From JANXQG01 sp963804375 (lineage in GTDB: Bacteria > Planctomycetota > Planctomycetia > Pirellulales > Thermoguttaceae), in the NCBI GenBank assembly GCA_963804375.1, contig CAWDQE010000004.1:806001-870000 (forward strand): a DNA stretch of 64,000 nucleotides, written 5' to 3'. This document shows positions 46,447-54,537 of the stretch, piece by piece. Within the stretch, counting starts at the first letter, position 1; the number at the start of each line of letters is the position of its first letter. The notes under the pieces are model-generated. The model was not told where the DNA came from. It did no database searches and saw only the letters and a program-made list of their open reading frames with translations. The translations under genes were made by a program, and so were the position numbers.

Positions 46447-48149
46447 CACTTTTGTGACGCAACCGTCGGCCTCCGTCGCAGGCGTCGGAGGTTTTCTTCT
46501 CTTTTGTTATAAAGAAAGAAGAAAAAAGAAGCAAGAGAGTATTCTGGTTGGCTCGCGTTTCGTGCGACGGCTGCGACGGACCGGAATCGTGCCACTTTAA
46601 GTGCTTTCTCAACAGCAGGTTGCATTCCGTCGCTCGCGTCGGGCAGGTGCGTCGGAGTGCGACGAGCAGAACAACTGACGCGACAACCCGCAGGCATTTG
46701 TGTGCTGTGCTGCACTTTCATGCGCTGTGCTGTGCTGTGATGGTTCTCGTCTCGACTCGTGTGCCAATGATGCCTGCGGGTCCAGCTCAGTTCAGTACTA
46801 ATGATGCCTGCGGGTCATGGTGACGCGGGTGCGGGTAGCAGCGGCGTGCGTCGATGCCGTTGTGGTGTCGCGGCACCGAAAGGGGCAAGGTCTTGCTCGT
46901 AAATTAGGTATGGCTTTGGCCAACGTCAGCAGGGGGCCACCAGAGAGCCAGCGGCAGCAGGGCCAAGCAGCAGGGCCTCTCTTGTTGGATGACGCGGTGG
47001 TATGACCCACGCGGCAGCGCGGTTAGGGACCGCAGTCCCTCGCGCGGTTAGGGACCGCAGTTTCAATTTGCGCTTATGGGTGCTTCGGCCGCGACGATCC
47101 ACTCCGCCTGGGGTGGGACTGTCCTGCGGCAGGGGCAGCGGCAGTGGCAGCGGTGTGCCTGATGGGCCGCGTTGAGTAATTCCAGAGCCGCGTTACCCAC
47201 AGGCTCCCGGCTGCATTGATGCACCGATGCAGGACACGAGTCGCGTGGCCGCTAAGGGCCTGGATTCGCACTCTACGGCCACCGATACTGCCACTGGGCA
47301 GCGAGCGGGACTTGCGGCTGGAGTGTTGCCGCTGGAGTATTGCCGCGGAGCGTCTGACGTACCGTGGGCGAGCCTCCGCGTCGATGGTAGGCGCGGGTCA
47401 TGGTCGCGCTACTCACTCGGCACCCAAGGGCGTTTACACGTTCCGAGCCCTGGCCTTGCGGCCGTGAGCAGGACGGTGGGTAGGTGGGCGGCACGACCGA
47501 TAACCGCCGTGGGCGTCCAGGCAAGCCCACGCGGCGTTGCGCGCCATGTTGCATAATCGTCCGCGTTCAACTGGTCCATCATGATTGGCAGGACGTTGGC
47601 GTACAAGGTTCATCACCCGCAGGCATGAAGGTGATCGAGTCGGTGATGCCGATGCTGATGCCGATGCCGACACGGCCAGTCTCTCCGACCCTTGCCGGTC
47701 CACGCGGCGGCTCAACTGGGCAAGATTGATGGCGTTATCGTATCCGAGCATTTCGCGGAGTCAGCGCCACACCCGCGACCCGCAGGAGACTGGATACGAG
47801 AAGCCAGCCGTCAAGGCGGCAATGGCAGTGGCTTCGCTGTTGAATGGCTGCAAGTCCACCATAAGTCTACAAGTCCACAAATCCCTGCGGGTGGGCCTTG
47901 CCGTCCCGTTGCCGTCGTCGCCGCGGTCCCTGGGGTCGCCGTTGTCGGTCGCCACCCACAGGAGCCAGATTACTGGTGCCGATCAGCCGGGAATCAACTG
48001 CCTTTGTCGCCGTGATGGATAGATACCGGTCTGCCGTCTTCCGTCTGCCGTGTTCTGACAGGGCTATCACGGAAAGTAATCCGCCCAGAACTGAAGAGAA
48101 CTCAGGACATTCAAGAGAACTCAGGACATTCAAGAAAGTCCAAGAGAAC
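46447..48149. other. 1.7-kb non-coding region with repeated short motifs
   Basis: No credible gene. It contains four copies of the 12-mer ATGCCTGCGGGT or its complement (46,686; 46,770; 46,804; 47,615; a fifth is at 51,644) and a tandem direct repeat GCGGTTAGGGACCGCAGT (two copies, 47,018-47,062) with CGGT/ACCG arms. Multiple direct GAACTCAGGACATTCAAGA-like units occur at about 48,090-48,150. It lies downstream of the primase-helicase, where replication origins and recombination sites are often found. Confidence 0.55.
47018..47062. repeat. Direct repeat GCGGTTAGGGACCGCAGT, two copies
   Basis: Two adjacent copies separated by a few bases, each with CGGT-N5-ACCG arms. Could be a protein-binding site. 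Confidence 0.6.
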
Positions 48150-48152
48150 TCA
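48089..48152. repeat. Direct repeats around GAACTCAGGACATTCAAGA
   Basis: AGAGAACTCAGGACATTCAAG occurs twice in a row, with AAGAGAACTCAAGT and GAACTGAAGAG variants on both sides, just downstream of the resolvase-like gene ending at 48,150. The spacing of about 22 bases is like that of iterons or a resolution site. Confidence 0.6.
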
Positions 48153-48749
48153 AGTGTTATGGCAAGCATCCTGCCGGCGTAGCCACGTATAGACCGTGGG
48201 CCTGGTCAACGACACGGCACGGGCAATCGCGGCAATTTTCTTCCCGTCTGAGTGCATCTGCTTGATGATCGCTTCCGTATCCCGTGTCACCCTGCATCGT
48301 CTGCCAATCTTGCCGCCACCCCATTTGACGCCGCGGGCTCTTGCCTCAGCCTGACCGGCAAGGACTCGCTCGGCGTGAGCCTCCGTTTCGTACCGCGTAA
48401 CGCTGGCAAGAACGCTTGCCGCACAGCGTCCCTCGGGAGTACACAATCGAAAAGATTCGGCGACCGCAATTAAATCGACCTTACGTTGAATCAGATCGGA
48501 GAAGAGTGTTGAAAGTTCGCGGGCGCTGAAATCAAGCCGCTGCACAACGATCGACGTAATTCGGGGGAGGGCGGATTTGAGTTGGCTTTCGAGTCGGCCC
48601 CAGTCGTCAAACCAGACGCAACAAGGTCCACAGGAAGATTCGTGGAGAGATTCGCAGGAAGATTCGTGGGCGGCCCAGAACTCAAGCAAGGACCGGTCTG
48701 ACGGAGTTCTTGCGAAGATGGCGATCATCGGATTCTCACGAAAACGCAA
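48150..48749 (-). CDS. Resolvase-like protein with helix-turn-helix, altered active site
   Basis: 199 aa (ATG at 48,728 also possible, giving MIAIFARTPSDRSLLEFW). Resolvase-like blocks: SIVVQRLDFSARELSTLFSDLIQRKVDLIAVAES, CAASVLASVTRYETEAHAERVLAGQAEARARGVKWGG and a C-terminal HTH (SDGKKIAAIARAVSLTRPTVYTWLRRQD). Ordinary resolvases have A-R-V-S-T-D; here it is ARTPSD, so Pro takes the place of the nucleophile and Ser lies one position later. The R-L-D-R/A-L-x-R motif has Phe instead of the first basic or Leu position. A Cys/Ser-rich insertion (SSCESLHESSCGPCC) sits after the first strand. It overlaps the upstream tyrosine recombinase by 14 bases. Confidence 0.68.
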   Translation of the reverse strand: MRFRENPMIAIFARTPSDRSLLEFWAAHESSCESLHESSCGPCCVWFDDWGRLESQLKSALPRITSIVVQRLDFSARELSTLFSDLIQRKVDLIAVAESFRLCTPEGRCAASVLASVTRYETEAHAERVLAGQAEARARGVKWGGGKIGRRCRVTRDTEAIIKQMHSDGKKIAAIARAVSLTRPTVYTWLRRQDACHNT

Positions 48750-49401
48750 ACAGGTCGCCTACCCGGCAATCGTCAGTATCGACCAAATGAGCGTACTTAG
48801 TGGTCGTTCCAAGCGACGAGTGGCCGGCAGCGGCCTTCACTTCCACGACGTTCCGGCCCAGGTGCAGGGCGAAGCTGATAAACGTGTGCCGCCCATGATG
48901 GATCGTCACGCCGGCCGACCGCTCGGCACCCAAAATCCGGCAGCACACTTTGTACCGCTTTCGCAGGTTGCGGCGGTCAATTCGGTGTCCCAAGGCGTCC
49001 TTGTGCTGGGAACAGACGAAGGGATCGTCGGGGGCGGCCTTCTGTGAAAGCCGGAAGGCTTTCCATTCTCGAATGTCGGCCAGCGTGCCGGCGTCCCAGT
49101 GCAACGGCACGACACGGGCCTTCCCCCCCTTGCCCACTTTTTTCCCTATCCGAATCCACGGACTGGTGCTATCGGTCAGCACGTCGTTTAGATTGATCTT
49201 ACTGATTTCCGACGCCCGGAGGCCGCAACAGGTGCTCAGGCGGAAGATCACGCGGTTCAGTCGCGTGTTGACCGACCTTTTCGCTTTCCGGTTCAATTCG
49301 CCCAGGACGGTCTTGAATTCACCGCGCTGGAGAATTTTACTCCGGTCGGGGTTCCAAGCGGATCGACGGGGCCTGCTCAAGGTTTGCTCGCTCAATCTCA
49401 T
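48736..49401 (-). CDS. Tyrosine recombinase
   Basis: 221 aa, catalytic domain with most conserved residues: CGLRASEISKINLNDV (Arg), IRIGKKVGKGGKARVVPL (Lys/Arg beta-hairpin), TIHHGRHTFISFALHLG (H-x-x-R), AAAGHSSLGTTTKYAHL (His and the nucleophile Tyr). The N-terminal core-binding domain is short (about 50 residues), so the protein is smaller than typical XerC (300 aa). Phage- or plasmid-type dimer resolution or integration is plausible. It has a clear upstream promoter and is translationally coupled to the resolvase-like gene. Confidence 0.85.
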   Translation of the reverse strand: MRLSEQTLSRPRRSAWNPDRSKILQRGEFKTVLGELNRKAKRSVNTRLNRVIFRLSTCCGLRASEISKINLNDVLTDSTSPWIRIGKKVGKGGKARVVPLHWDAGTLADIREWKAFRLSQKAAPDDPFVCSQHKDALGHRIDRRNLRKRYKVCCRILGAERSAGVTIHHGRHTFISFALHLGRNVVEVKAAAGHSSLGTTTKYAHLVDTDDCRVGDLFAFS

Positions 49402-49442
49402 ACCCTTCTATAGTGCTATGACGAGTTTGATTTCCATACTAA

Positions 49443-49470
49443 ACTATACACTCTTTTGGCCGAAAGTCAA
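49443..49470 (-). promoter_or_regulatory. Promoter of the tyrosine recombinase
   Basis: On the - strand: -35 TTGACT (49,470-49,465), 16-base spacer, -10 TATAGT (49,448-49,443). Same -35 as the three other island promoters at 34,706, 37,873 and 39,218. Confidence 0.6.
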
Positions 49471-49597
49471 GACGGAATTGATCGCATTACGCCCGAAATG
49501 CAGGTTAAATTCGTAGTATGGTGGGGTTATAGTGAGTGTAGTGATTATTCCGAAAGGAGTTCTTAGGTAGGCGACAGCAGCGGCGAGACCGGCGATC

Positions 49598-49807
49598 ATG
49601 CGGCGATCATCGTCACCCTGCCTTGTCGATGATGGATCGCCGGCCGGGTCGGCGCGAGTATCGGCCGCGCGGGCGGCCTGGATGTGGCTGCCCGCCAGGG
49701 GCAAGACCGAGGTTCACGAAGTCAAGGTCGCCGGCATCTACATCGGAAAACTCGTCGTCAAAACCATCGGCAGTTGGAGAGTTTTGAGCGACCAGGAGAA
49801 CGGCTAG
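49598..49807 (+). CDS. Small hypothetical protein
   Basis: 69-codon frame. The C-terminal ~35 residues (LPARGKTEVHEVKVAGIYIGKLVVKTIGSWRVLSDQENG) look like a beta-rich domain, while the N-terminal part is Ala/Ser/Arg-rich and may not be translated. Its TAG stop overlaps the GTG start of the next gene. Start uncertain. Confidence 0.4.
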   Translation: MRRSSSPCLVDDGSPAGSARVSAARAAWMWLPARGKTEVHEVKVAGIYIGKLVVKTIGSWRVLSDQENG

Positions 49808-50265
49808 TGAGCAACAACGTGAGCGACGAGCAGACTAACGCCCAGACCAGCGCCCAGGCCAGCGCCCAGACCAGCGCCGAACTACAAGCCCGAATCGAGC
49901 GGACTGTCCTGCGTCTTGACGAGAACAACGAATTTCACTGGACGGTGCAACCTGTCCTGCGGCGGTATGTCCTTTGCAAAGACTACCCGCTGGAGTCCCG
50001 ATTCAAGGTGTGGAGCAAGTATTGCGACAATGAGCATCGCTCGTTTGTCGTCGGTCGCGGTGAGTTTGGATTCGTCGGCAACATGGTTCGCAACCTTGTC
50101 CCCAACGACCACGACCGCTACCGGACCTACACCTGGGAGGATTTCCTGGGCTTCGTCGAAGAGGGCCTTGAAGACGGCGACAGTTGGACCGATACCATGA
50201 CGCTGGACCAATTCAAGGAGTCGCCGATCGAAACCAACTTCGGTTCCTTCTATAACGACTGGTGA
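49807..50265 (+). CDS. Hypothetical protein, 152 aa
   Basis: GTG start at 49807, overlapping the previous stop by one base. After a Gln/Ser/Thr/Ala-rich leader (TNAQTSAQASAQTSAELQ), the rest is RIERTVLRLDENNEFHWTVQPVLRRYVLCKDYPLESRFKVWSKYC then DNEHRSFVVGRGEFGFVGNMVRNLVP and an acidic end. High Trp/Tyr/Phe content suggests a compact domain. It begins a + strand microgene cassette. Family unknown. Confidence 0.55.
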   Translation: MSNNVSDEQTNAQTSAQASAQTSAELQARIERTVLRLDENNEFHWTVQPVLRRYVLCKDYPLESRFKVWSKYCDNEHRSFVVGRGEFGFVGNMVRNLVPNDHDRYRTYTWEDFLGFVEEGLEDGDSWTDTMTLDQFKESPIETNFGSFYNDW

Positions 50266-50269
50266 ACCC

Positions 50270-50788
50270 GTGAGTAAACGTCGTCTACCTCAAGATTCGC
50301 ACCTACGTCGGCAGCCCGGTAGTCTACTGGGCGAAACACTGGCAGGGTGTCTTGCTGAGCAACGGAGACCGTGAAGGCATCGAACTCAGCTACGAGATGA
50401 CCCAGGCCGATGCGGACGAGATGAACAGGCAGGACGGGCCTTACGACGACCCGGAAGAGATAGCCAGCGGCTACCACGGCTGCTATTCTGCCGGCGACAT
50501 GAGCACACGGTTCCTGTCCAAAGAAAGCCTGCCGGAAGCGGCCCTGGCCTGCTGGCAAACCCACTTCCCCAAGGCCAGCGTATTGATTGAGGGCGAGCCG
50601 TGCGTGATCGAGCCCCAGCCGATCTTGGTCGGGCAAAGAATAGTGTGCCGGTTGTCCATCTGCGCGAAACCAAACGCTACTGGATTACTAAGTACGGCGT
50701 CAAGTACCGCAAAGACAACGGACGCCCGGCTGGTAACGAACCCTGGCCGCTTTGGCACCTTGATTTGGAGACCGTGAGGCCGCTATGA
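50270..50788 (+). CDS. Hypothetical protein of the microgene cassette (two frameshifts)
   Basis: Starts with GTG AGT AAA at 50270; protein-like sequence NVVYLKIRTYVGSPVVYWAKHWQGVLLSNG then follows one base out of frame, and continues GIELSYEMTQADADEMNRQ and YDDPEEIASGYHGCYSAGDM. Near 50,635 the frame shifts again and ends NSVPVVHLRETKRYWITKYGVKYRKDNGRPAGNEPWPLWHLDLE at 50,788. Both shifts are at AAA/GGG runs and look like indel errors. The next gene overlaps the end by 4 bases. Function unknown. Confidence 0.5.
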
Positions 50789-51084
50789 ACACCGCTATGA
50801 ATACTATCATTGAGGTTCAGAGAGAATACCAGCGGCAGCTTAGAGAGGTCAGTAGTTTCTTCACATGCGGCAGCTTCACCTTCGACTATCGAACACTGCC
50901 GCCTGTGGTTGACTACTGCGGCTTGCGCAGCGCATTGGCCGTCGCCATCGCCACCGAGTTTGGCTTCTCTAAAGACCGGTCAATCGAGATAGTCAGGCGA
51001 GCCCAGGCAGGTTCAACTGGATTCCCTGAAATCTTCGCTGTCGCTGCCGAGATGTCGGAGTTCGTTCGGAGCCTGCCTTCATGA
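50785..51084 (+). CDS. Hypothetical protein, 99 aa
   Basis: Helical soluble protein: IIEVQREYQRQLREVSSFFTCGSFTFDY, LPPVVDYCGLRSALAVAIATEFGFSKDRSIEIVRRAQAGSTGFPEIF. The ATG overlaps the previous gene by 4 bases, and its own end overlaps the next start by 4 bases, so it is part of a tight cassette. No recognised motif. Confidence 0.58.
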   Translation: MNTAMNTIIEVQREYQRQLREVSSFFTCGSFTFDYRTLPPVVDYCGLRSALAVAIATEFGFSKDRSIEIVRRAQAGSTGFPEIFAVAAEMSEFVRSLPS

Positions 51085-51266
51085 TCGTCAATTTCGACAA
51101 GCATGGCCGACCAATCTTTGGAAATTTTTGGCAGCGGCTATGGTGGGGCCTTGGCTGTTATTCCTGCGAACGCCGGGAAACCGCCCATTACATCGTCAAC
51201 ATCTACTGGCGTGTCAAGGCCGGTAGTCTGGAATCTTTCAGTCTGGCTTCTCCGAAACGTAATTGA
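51081..51266 (+). CDS. Small hypothetical protein, 61 aa
   Basis: Aromatic-rich peptide (MIVNFDKHGRPIFGNFWQRLWWGLGCYSCERRETAHYIVNIYWR). The two Cys residues are CYSC, possibly for metal or disulfide. Overlaps both neighbours by 4 bases. Confidence 0.5.
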   Translation: MIVNFDKHGRPIFGNFWQRLWWGLGCYSCERRETAHYIVNIYWRVKAGSLESFSLASPKRN

Positions 51267-51640
51267 CGATGGACACAACCAAGAACCGAAACCGCGACCC
51301 GTACAGTTTTGCCAACATCAACTTGCTTGGCAAATGTAATTGCAACTGTTTCTTTTGCCTGGGTAAGGACATCCCCGAGCTACTCCAAGGACACGACCAG
51401 CGGGCCGTCCACTTTGATTGGTGGAGAAACTGGTGGCCGTTCCTGCGGAAATGCTATGACGAGAACGTAAAGAAGCTCTATATCACCGGTCAGAACACCG
51501 ACAGCCTGCAATATGTCCACTTGCAGGATTTGATCGACTTCCTGCATCGACAGCAATTCCAAGTCGGGCTCCGCACGAACGGCTACTTAGCCGCTAATCG
51601 AATGGCTGTCATCAACAGCACCGACTTGTCTGTGGGTTAA
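51263..51640 (+). pseudogene. Radical SAM enzyme, truncated after ~125 residues
   Basis: The N-terminus carries CNCNCFFC (Cys29, 33, 36 in the C-x3-C-x2-C pattern) that binds the iron-sulfur cluster of radical SAM enzymes, preceded by SFANINLLGK, typical of the first strand. The next strands (KKLYITGQNTDSLQYVHLQDLIDFLHRQQFQVGLRTNGYLA) match a radical SAM partial barrel with the GGE-like/ITGQNT and RTNG elements. Normal members have 250-350 aa; here a TAA stop after DLSVG is immediately followed by the ATGCCTGCGGGT motif at 51,644. The gene was probably cut by insertion or deletion at this point. Confidence 0.72.
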
Positions 51641-51906
51641 CTGATGCCTGCGGGTGCTCGCTCCTATCCCGCGCCACAGATTCTCTGTAGGTGGCCCATT
51701 CTGCCCCATCGGGCCGTGCCAGTCGAGATGGGCAGCCCCGGTCAACCGCAAAATGACCCCAAGGCACATCTCTTCCAAGCTATAGTTTACCAGACGCTGA
51801 TGCGAATGAACGGTAGGCAATGAAGGCCGTCGAAGCACAGAAGCAGTTAACTTGAAATCCATGCCCAATTGCGCTCTGTAGCCAACCAAACAGAGAGAGA
51901 CTCCGA
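51641..51906. other. Intergenic gap with the ATGCCTGCGGGT motif
   Basis: No continuation of the radical SAM gene could be read in any frame. The first 15 bases carry the island motif. The last 60 bases (GAGAGAG before the ATG at 51907) supply the ribosome-binding site of the next gene. Confidence 0.45.
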
Positions 51907-52308
51907 ATGGACGAACAAGAAGAACGAGAACTCGAACTGCACATCCAGCGCAAACTCGTCGAGTTCCTAAGAGCCCGCGGTTGGTACGTGGAGCGCATGC
52001 TTGCCAACGCTTACCAAACCGGCATCCCCGACTTGTATTGTTACCATCCAAGGTGGCGTGAGCGATGGGTCGAGGTCAAGCGGCCTGACAATTACTCGTT
52101 CACCAGGGCACAAAAGCGAAAATGGCCTGAGTGGGAACAGGCAGGCATCCAGATTTGGATTCTTACGGCGGCCACACAAGAGCAGTACGATCTTCTCTTT
52201 AGGCCGCCAAATTGGCGCAAATTCTGGAGACCTTCCTTTGAGGCTCCAGACATCGACGCGATGCTCGACGAGTTAGATCGTGACGGCGAACAGGGTCCTT
52301 CCGCCTGA
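51907..52308 (+). CDS. VRR-NUC-type nuclease domain protein
   Basis: 133 aa: ERELELHIQRKLVEFLRARGWYVERMLANAYQTGIPDLYCYHPRWRERWVEVKRPDNYSFTRAQKRKWPEW. The pattern of Glu in the first helix, G-x-PD (Asp42) and E-x-K (WVEVK) is that of a PD-(D/E)xK nuclease of the VRR-NUC/Holliday-junction-resolvase-like kind, common in phages and integrative elements. The C-terminal 40 residues are acidic and less conserved. It could resolve recombination intermediates or act as defence nuclease. Confidence 0.75.
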   Translation: MDEQEERELELHIQRKLVEFLRARGWYVERMLANAYQTGIPDLYCYHPRWRERWVEVKRPDNYSFTRAQKRKWPEWEQAGIQIWILTAATQEQYDLLFRPPNWRKFWRPSFEAPDIDAMLDELDRDGEQGPSA

Positions 52309-53066
52309 GAACGCAAGCTACGCCCAGCCGCAGCTTTCAGCCATCAGTGCCACGGTGCTACCATCAGCACAGACGGATGATAAACCGTTTGCGAGGCCCT
52401 CTGCCAAAGTCCGTGACACTACAGCCATCGACGGCAGAAGCCGCCCTCTTGGACGCCGCTCACCCGCACCTAATCTCTAGTTGCTGATTTGACGCCGCCA
52501 TAGCGCTCGATCAGCAACAAGCACTCCCGTTTCTTTGGCACGGGTCCATCAACCGCGTCCCAAAAATCGGAATTGAAGATTGAAGTGGTTTGGAGTGGGG
52601 GCAAGCCGCCGGCCCAGTCGCCTGACGCTGTTGGCCCGATGCCGCGGCATTTGATTCCGTGGTGCCGATTCCGTACCCTGCCGATTCCGTCATACCCGAT
52701 TCGGTCATACCCAATGCCGTAGTGCCGATTCGCCCGATGCCGTGGTGCCGGCGATCGTCACCGCATCAGGATGCCTGGTGTTGGCCCGCTGAAGGAACAA
52801 CGTCATTTTGGACGTGTCAGGGCGCAAGTACGCTGTAATCGCGTGCCAGGGGCCTTGGCGGGCGCGTTGACGGGTGCGTTGGCGGCGGTGGAAACAAATT
52901 CGATATTCTGGAAAGTGTCAAAGGACCGGGGCGGTTGAAGTACCGCGGCGGTCAAAGGTCGCGGCTTGCGATAATTTCAGCCGCGTCAGTGTGATCCCGC
53001 TGGTGGGGGCGCGACAGGCCGCAACGCGCCAGGTAACGAGTTGACCTAACGGGAATGTCGGCCGGT
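52309..53066. other. Non-coding region with imperfect GATTCCGT repeats
   Basis: About 760 bases without a gene. At 52,640-52,760 there are many imperfect units of GATTCCGT and GATGCCG(T)GGTGCCG, and GATTCGG/CGATTCG variants. GC-rich with no family similarity. Confidence 0.5.
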
Positions 53067-53797
53067 TCATTGCCCGCGTCCTTTTTCTTGGTTGCGGCGA
53101 ACGCCCTCGGGGCTCGTGACCGTTTTTTCAAGATGCTTCCGCAGGTGACGGAGGATTTCGACCTGCTCCTTCAGGTCGCGGATGGTGTCGTTGACATCGG
53201 CAACAATCTGGGAGATCGCTTCGGGCTTGGTGATTCTCGCCCCAGCTTCGCACTCCGCGAGGTATGCCTTCCATCTTACGATGTCCTGTTTAGCCTGGGC
53301 AATCAGGTGATCGACCTTGCCGAACTGCCAGCCGGGAGGGTCTTGGCTGTCGTGGAACGCCCGCATTTCGTTGATCCGCGCCCAAGTGTCCTGCACCTTC
53401 TCGCGCCGCTTCTTGTCCCACGACTCGGGATGCGGAGTGAAGAGTTCGGGATAATCGTACTGGACGTGCAGGCTGATGTTCGTTCCCGCCGCCATCGCCT
53501 TCCTGATCTCTTCCCGATGCGACGTTCGCAGGACGGCAAGGGTGCCCTCGTCGGTCACGAGAAGGTCAGTCGTGGCGTACCGTGACCGCAGCAGCTTCTC
53601 GACCTCGCCCGTCGCCACGTTCGTCGCCAGGACGAAACCGCGCTTGGACGGGATATGCACGATGCGCCAACCATACCCCTTGTGCAGGATGACGTTGCCG
53701 ACCGCCAGCGTCTCCCAATCGGCCTTGGGCTGCGCGAAGTACACGGGCGCAGATAATCGGCAACCTCTTTCCTCGTCTTTTTGTGAAAGGCTTTCAT
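53067..53797 (-). CDS. Hypothetical protein with coiled coil (frameshift near 53,745)
   Basis: The main frame from a GTG at 53744 reads YFAQPKADWETLAVGNVILHKGYGWRIVHIPSKRGFVLATNVATG then SRYATTDLLVTDEGTLAVLR, and ends with a long helical coiled coil (EAISQIVADVNDTIRDLKEQVEILRHLRKHLEKT). Upstream, one base out of frame, an ATG at 53,797 begins MKAFHKKTRKEVADYLRP, which should join in frame and give the true start. The N-terminal beta-rich part could be a small binding domain. Function unknown. Confidence 0.52.
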
Positions 53798-53825
53798 GCT
53801 CGCGACCTGACGGTTTGCCGTTCGG

Positions 53826-53888
53826 CTTTCGGCGCTGATTCGGCGCTCATGCGGCGCTGATTCGGCGCTCATGCGACGCTAATTCGGC
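53826..53888. repeat. Tandem GGCGCTGATTCGGCGCTCAT repeats
   Basis: About 2.5 copies of a ~22-base unit (GATTCGGCGCTCATGCGGCGCT with small changes) directly upstream of the preceding - strand gene. GGCGCT occurs at regular 11-base spacing. Confidence 0.65.
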
Positions 53889-53965
53889 GACTGGCCGTTT
53901 CTGACCTTTCTTTTCCTGGCGGCCTTGGCTGTGGGTTGCTCGTGGCTTGAGTCCTGCGTCTCGGT

Positions 53966-54484
53966 TCATCGCTGGCCTCGCTTCAAGTAGGCTGGATCAA
54001 ACAGGCGTTTGAGAAGCGTGCAAGCATAGATCGACGCATCACGATCCGGTCGGTAGACCACCCGATCCGGCGTGCCCGCTGCGGGACACCACAGGTAGCG
54101 TGGTGGATCAACCGCAGTCCAGATCATCCCACGGGCCTCGGCCGCCAACCGCAAGTGGCGTGTCGTGAAGTCCACGATCTCTTGGCTACTGAGAATGCCG
54201 ACCCAGACGTGCATTTCCGGTAGATTGCCCAAGGCGACTGACAAGGCGCTTTCTGGCGAAGTCGGCGTCCACATGTAAGCGAAGTGCGTGTCGATCTGGC
54301 CATCGTCTTCCTCGCGACGGACCCGCGGCCATTGAAGCGAGCCAGCTTGGATCACCGCTGGCAGCCCATGCTGCCACAAGACCGCAGCCGTTTGATGCGC
54401 ATAGTACAGGCAAAGGCCCGACCGCTCTTCAAGCCGGGCAATCTTGCATTCGATCTCGGCGATGATCTTCGCTCGCTTTCCCAT
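53966..54484 (-). CDS. Hypothetical protein, 172 aa
   Basis: From the ATG at 54484 (MGKRAKIIAEIECKIARLEERSGLCLYYAHQTAAVLWQHGLPAVIQAGSLQWPRV). Then MWTPTSPESALSVALGNLPEMHVWVGILSSQEIVDFTTRHLRLAAEARGMIWTAVDPPRYLWCP. A conserved Cys-x4-H-type element near the start, an H-x-W-V-G middle and a D-F-T-T-R-H end are similar in order to a transglutaminase-like fold (Cys, His, Asp). This is only a suggestion. It overlaps no neighbour: the next gene starts 53 bases away on the same strand. Confidence 0.5.
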   Translation of the reverse strand: MGKRAKIIAEIECKIARLEERSGLCLYYAHQTAAVLWQHGLPAVIQAGSLQWPRVRREEDDGQIDTHFAYMWTPTSPESALSVALGNLPEMHVWVGILSSQEIVDFTTRHLRLAAEARGMIWTAVDPPRYLWCPAAGTPDRVVYRPDRDASIYACTLLKRLFDPAYLKRGQR

Positions 54485-54537
54485 GCTTCTCAAGAAATAG
54501 ACCGACTTAAATGGACGGAGGTAGGCAGAAAGGAGAC

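Noticed and set aside
46447..48149. Several 60-150 codon frames in the repeat-rich region
   Set aside because: They overlap on both strands, are Arg/Ala-rich, lack ribosome-binding sites and show no family match.
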